A DNA stretch of 64,000 bases, taken from Amoebidium appalachense. Taxonomy: Eukaryota; Ichthyosporea. Shown here piece after piece: positions 54,511 to 64,000 of the stretch. The DNA is taken from positions 1,798,001 through 1,862,000 of the forward strand of contig CAVNZM010000010.1 in NCBI GenBank assembly GCA_963693365.1. Reading direction: 5' to 3'. Below the pieces are notes generated by a model that saw only the letters and a list, made by a program, of their open reading frames with translations, was not told the DNA's origin and did not search any database. Made by a program: the position numbers and the translations under genes. Within the stretch, counting starts at the first letter, position 1. Each line of letters starts with the position of its first letter.

Positions 54511-54842
54511 AAAAAAAAATAAATAAATAAAAAAATAAAGAAACAGGAAAATAAAAAAAACAGGAAACGAGCCCTTGCGCAAGGCCTGAAGGTAAACGCG
54601 TGTGTGCATGTGCACATGAAACATGGACGCGTGGTTGTGTGCGTGTGTGTGTGCTGCGCGCGCCCGTGTGAACAACCGTGTCCATGTGCATGTGCATGCA
54701 CGTGCATGTGCCTGTGGATGTGGGCGCATATCCGTGCACAAGTACGTGTGTATGCACGTATGTGTGCATGCATTGCAAGTGCATGTGCATGTGCATGTGT
54801 GCATCTGCATCTGCATGTGTGAGTGCAAGCACACATGTGGCC
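53913..54842. other. Intergenic, no gene
   Basis: Ordinary DNA to about 54440, then poly-C at about 54457-54499, an A-rich tract to 54555 and a GT/CA-rich stretch of TGCATGTG-type repeats at 54600-54835. The last part would form the 3' UTR or downstream flank of the PFKFB gene. Confidence 0.6.
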
Positions 54843-62714
<7,872 letters not shown>

Positions 62715-62787
62715 CTGTGTTAATTTGAAGTTAGAATTAGAATTATATTATTAAGAATGTATTCAAATCATTTCTGATATGAAGAAC

Positions 62788-62789
<2 letters not shown>

Positions 62790-62848
<59 letters not shown>
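62790..62848. repeat. (TA)n microsatellite
   Basis: About 29 TA units sit immediately left of the MITE at 62861, inside the PFKFB intron upstream of the first visible exon. Confidence 0.9.
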
Positions 62849-62851
<3 letters not shown>

Positions 62852-62860
62852 TCTTATCAT

Positions 62861-63399
62861 GGCTGCGTTCACACTGGCGGGATATGATATGTCACTTGCC
62901 ATATTTGGTCACAAATATCCGATCGGGATATTCAAATACTCCAAATCGCTGTTCACACTGGCAGGATATGATATGGCGAACTTCCTTTTTTGATTAATTA
63001 AATATGCCAGTTGGGATATTAATTAGCCGGGGGATTGGGCGTAGGTCTATTTTATATGCAAGCGGGATATGTGCCGCGCCAGCACTTTGTTAGTCTTACT
63101 TTATAAATATATATATAAAGTTTAGAAAAAACACTTATAATGTTACTTTAACCGCTGTAAAAAATGTATTTTGCATGAGTCAAATTTTTTTTGGTTGCAG
63201 AGACGACGCAAAGAAGTTTTTTGAGCATTTTGCTCTTAGCGCCGCCGCCTGCGCGGCTCAGCGCCTGGCGCTGACACATGACATCCGACCTGGCATATTT
63301 GCGCGTCCAGTGTGAACGCTGGGATATCGCTTTCGGCCTATCCCGAGAATCTTGCAAATATCCTTGGCCTATCATATCCGCCCAGTGTGAACGCGGCCC
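62861..63399. mobile_element. MITE with doubled (nested) terminal inverted repeats, about 539 bp
   Basis: The outer ends are GCGTTCACACTGG followed by (C/G)GGATATGAT, inverted at the right as ATCATATCCGCCCAGTGTGA. Inner copies of the same end motif lie at 62951 (GTTCACACTGGCAGGATATG) and, inverted, at about 63304-63326 (TCCAGTGTGAACGCTGGGAT). An AT dinucleotide flanks each end, but the termini sit in palindromic ATCAT/ATGAT sequence, so the exact border and target duplication are uncertain. No transposase ORF is present. The superfamily is unassigned. Confidence 0.75.
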
Positions 63400-63454
63400 A
63401 TGATAGGTATAATCTTATGGATATGATGGAATATGTCAGGACACCTGTGTTCAG

Positions 63455-63492
63455 TGCTCTCATCCTCACATACAGACTCGACGACGACCACC
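63455..63492 (-). pseudogene. Degenerate copy of a PFKFB exon start
   Basis: On the minus strand GTGGTCGTCGTCGAGTCTGT continues ATGTGAGGATGAGAGCA, matching the first 36 bases of the exon at 62714 (VFFIESVCEDES) with about four mismatches. The base pair before it is TG instead of AG, so the acceptor is lost. The match stops abruptly, and the next bases resemble the real exon's acceptor (ACACAGGTGT). Confidence 0.6.
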
Positions 63493-63499
63493 AGAATTG

Positions 63500-63883
63500 T
63501 GTGTAAAAGTTAAAATTCTATGATTGCAAATCTCATATGGAGGACATCCGCATAAGACTTGCTAGAACATTGGTTTTCAGTTACAGCACATCTTGCATAC
63601 TGAGCATGAGCATAGTGTATCATAGTTTAATCTTCATGCCAGCCAATCTCATATGAAGAACACCCGGATAAAAGAAACTAACGATTAGAGAGAGCTTTTG
63701 TAAGCTCGGCTCGTAAAAATAACCTAATCAATCGAATGCGAATTATTTATTAGTATTAGCAAATCTCATATGATTACATGCATATTAATACTCTGGTTCG
63801 ATTCGAGTCAAAGAAAATAAAATAGATGAGGGTGACGTGAGGTAAGGTCTATCCCCAGCCAACTTGTGCGGACTCCCCCCCCC

Positions 63884-63921
<38 letters not shown>

Positions 63922-64000
63922 CCCCCCGTCCAAACCATCGAACCACATGCACGCACACACCTCTGCCCCCACCTCCCTTTTACATCCATAACCCCTTAAA
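63500..64000. other. Right edge, intronic or intergenic
   Basis: No upstream PFKFB exon can be recognised here. The motif CTCATATGAAGAACACC or a close variant appears at about 63531 and 63646, with a related copy at 62776 and a partial one at 63768. Poly-C lies at 63877-63919. Confidence 0.5.

Overview
This is nuclear DNA from a eukaryote. Its genes have GT-AG introns, TATA boxes and signal-peptide proteins, and they sit in a sea of (CA)n, (GA)n, poly-C/poly-G and A/T-tract repeats. No bacterial operon, CRISPR, rRNA or tRNA gene is visible. The gene set is a pseudogene-like BTB/WD protein, secreted Thr-rich proteins (ricin-type trefoil, PL6 lyase, expansin-like/LysM), an extracellular alpha carbonic anhydrase, an SLC12A9/Vhc1-type cotransporter and an animal-like PFK-2/FBPase-2. 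It fits a marine, wall-bearing or osmotrophic unicellular eukaryote, perhaps a unicellular opisthokont such as an ichthyosporean. That placement is inference only.

Layout: 1-3.2 kb repeats. 3.2-4.3 kb (-) secreted trefoil protein with one homopolymer frameshift. 6.2-9.5 kb (+) BTB/KCTD-WD gene with intact TATA box and splice sites but a heavily disabled reading frame. 9.5-20.6 kb mostly repeats, with one weak hypothetical ORF at 12.9-13.4 kb. 20.64-23.16 kb (+) alpha carbonic anhydrase, three exons, complete. 23-27.5 kb repeats. 27.5-29.1 kb (-) PL6 polysaccharide lyase, split by a G8 frameshift. 29-34.3 kb repeats, including a 311-bp hAT-type MITE with a perfect 8-bp target duplication and a pair of long direct repeats. 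34.8-42.8 kb (+) six-exon cation-chloride cotransporter, complete. 44 kb G-rich minisatellite. 46.1-48.0 kb, a head-to-head pair of small paralogous MGNDC membrane proteins of no family I recognise. 51.6-52.4 kb (-) expansin-like/LysM protein. 53.6-53.9 kb TA-flanked MITE. 54.8-62.7 kb (-) the last 11 exons of a PFKFB gene whose kinase half lies beyond the right edge. 62.86-63.40 kb MITE with doubled terminal repeats beside a degenerate copy of a PFKFB exon.

The multi-exon gene models were assembled by hand from exon junctions. All exon phases close, and key catalytic residues are present for the carbonic anhydrase and the bisphosphatase. The main themes are: microsatellites abutting 3' splice sites, so that repeat expansions seem to act as the acceptor's pyrimidine/CA tract; MITEs with nested terminal repeats; the novel MGNDC pair with decayed copies of its C-terminal tail; and frame breaks, some in homopolymers, that may be sequence errors rather than true decay.
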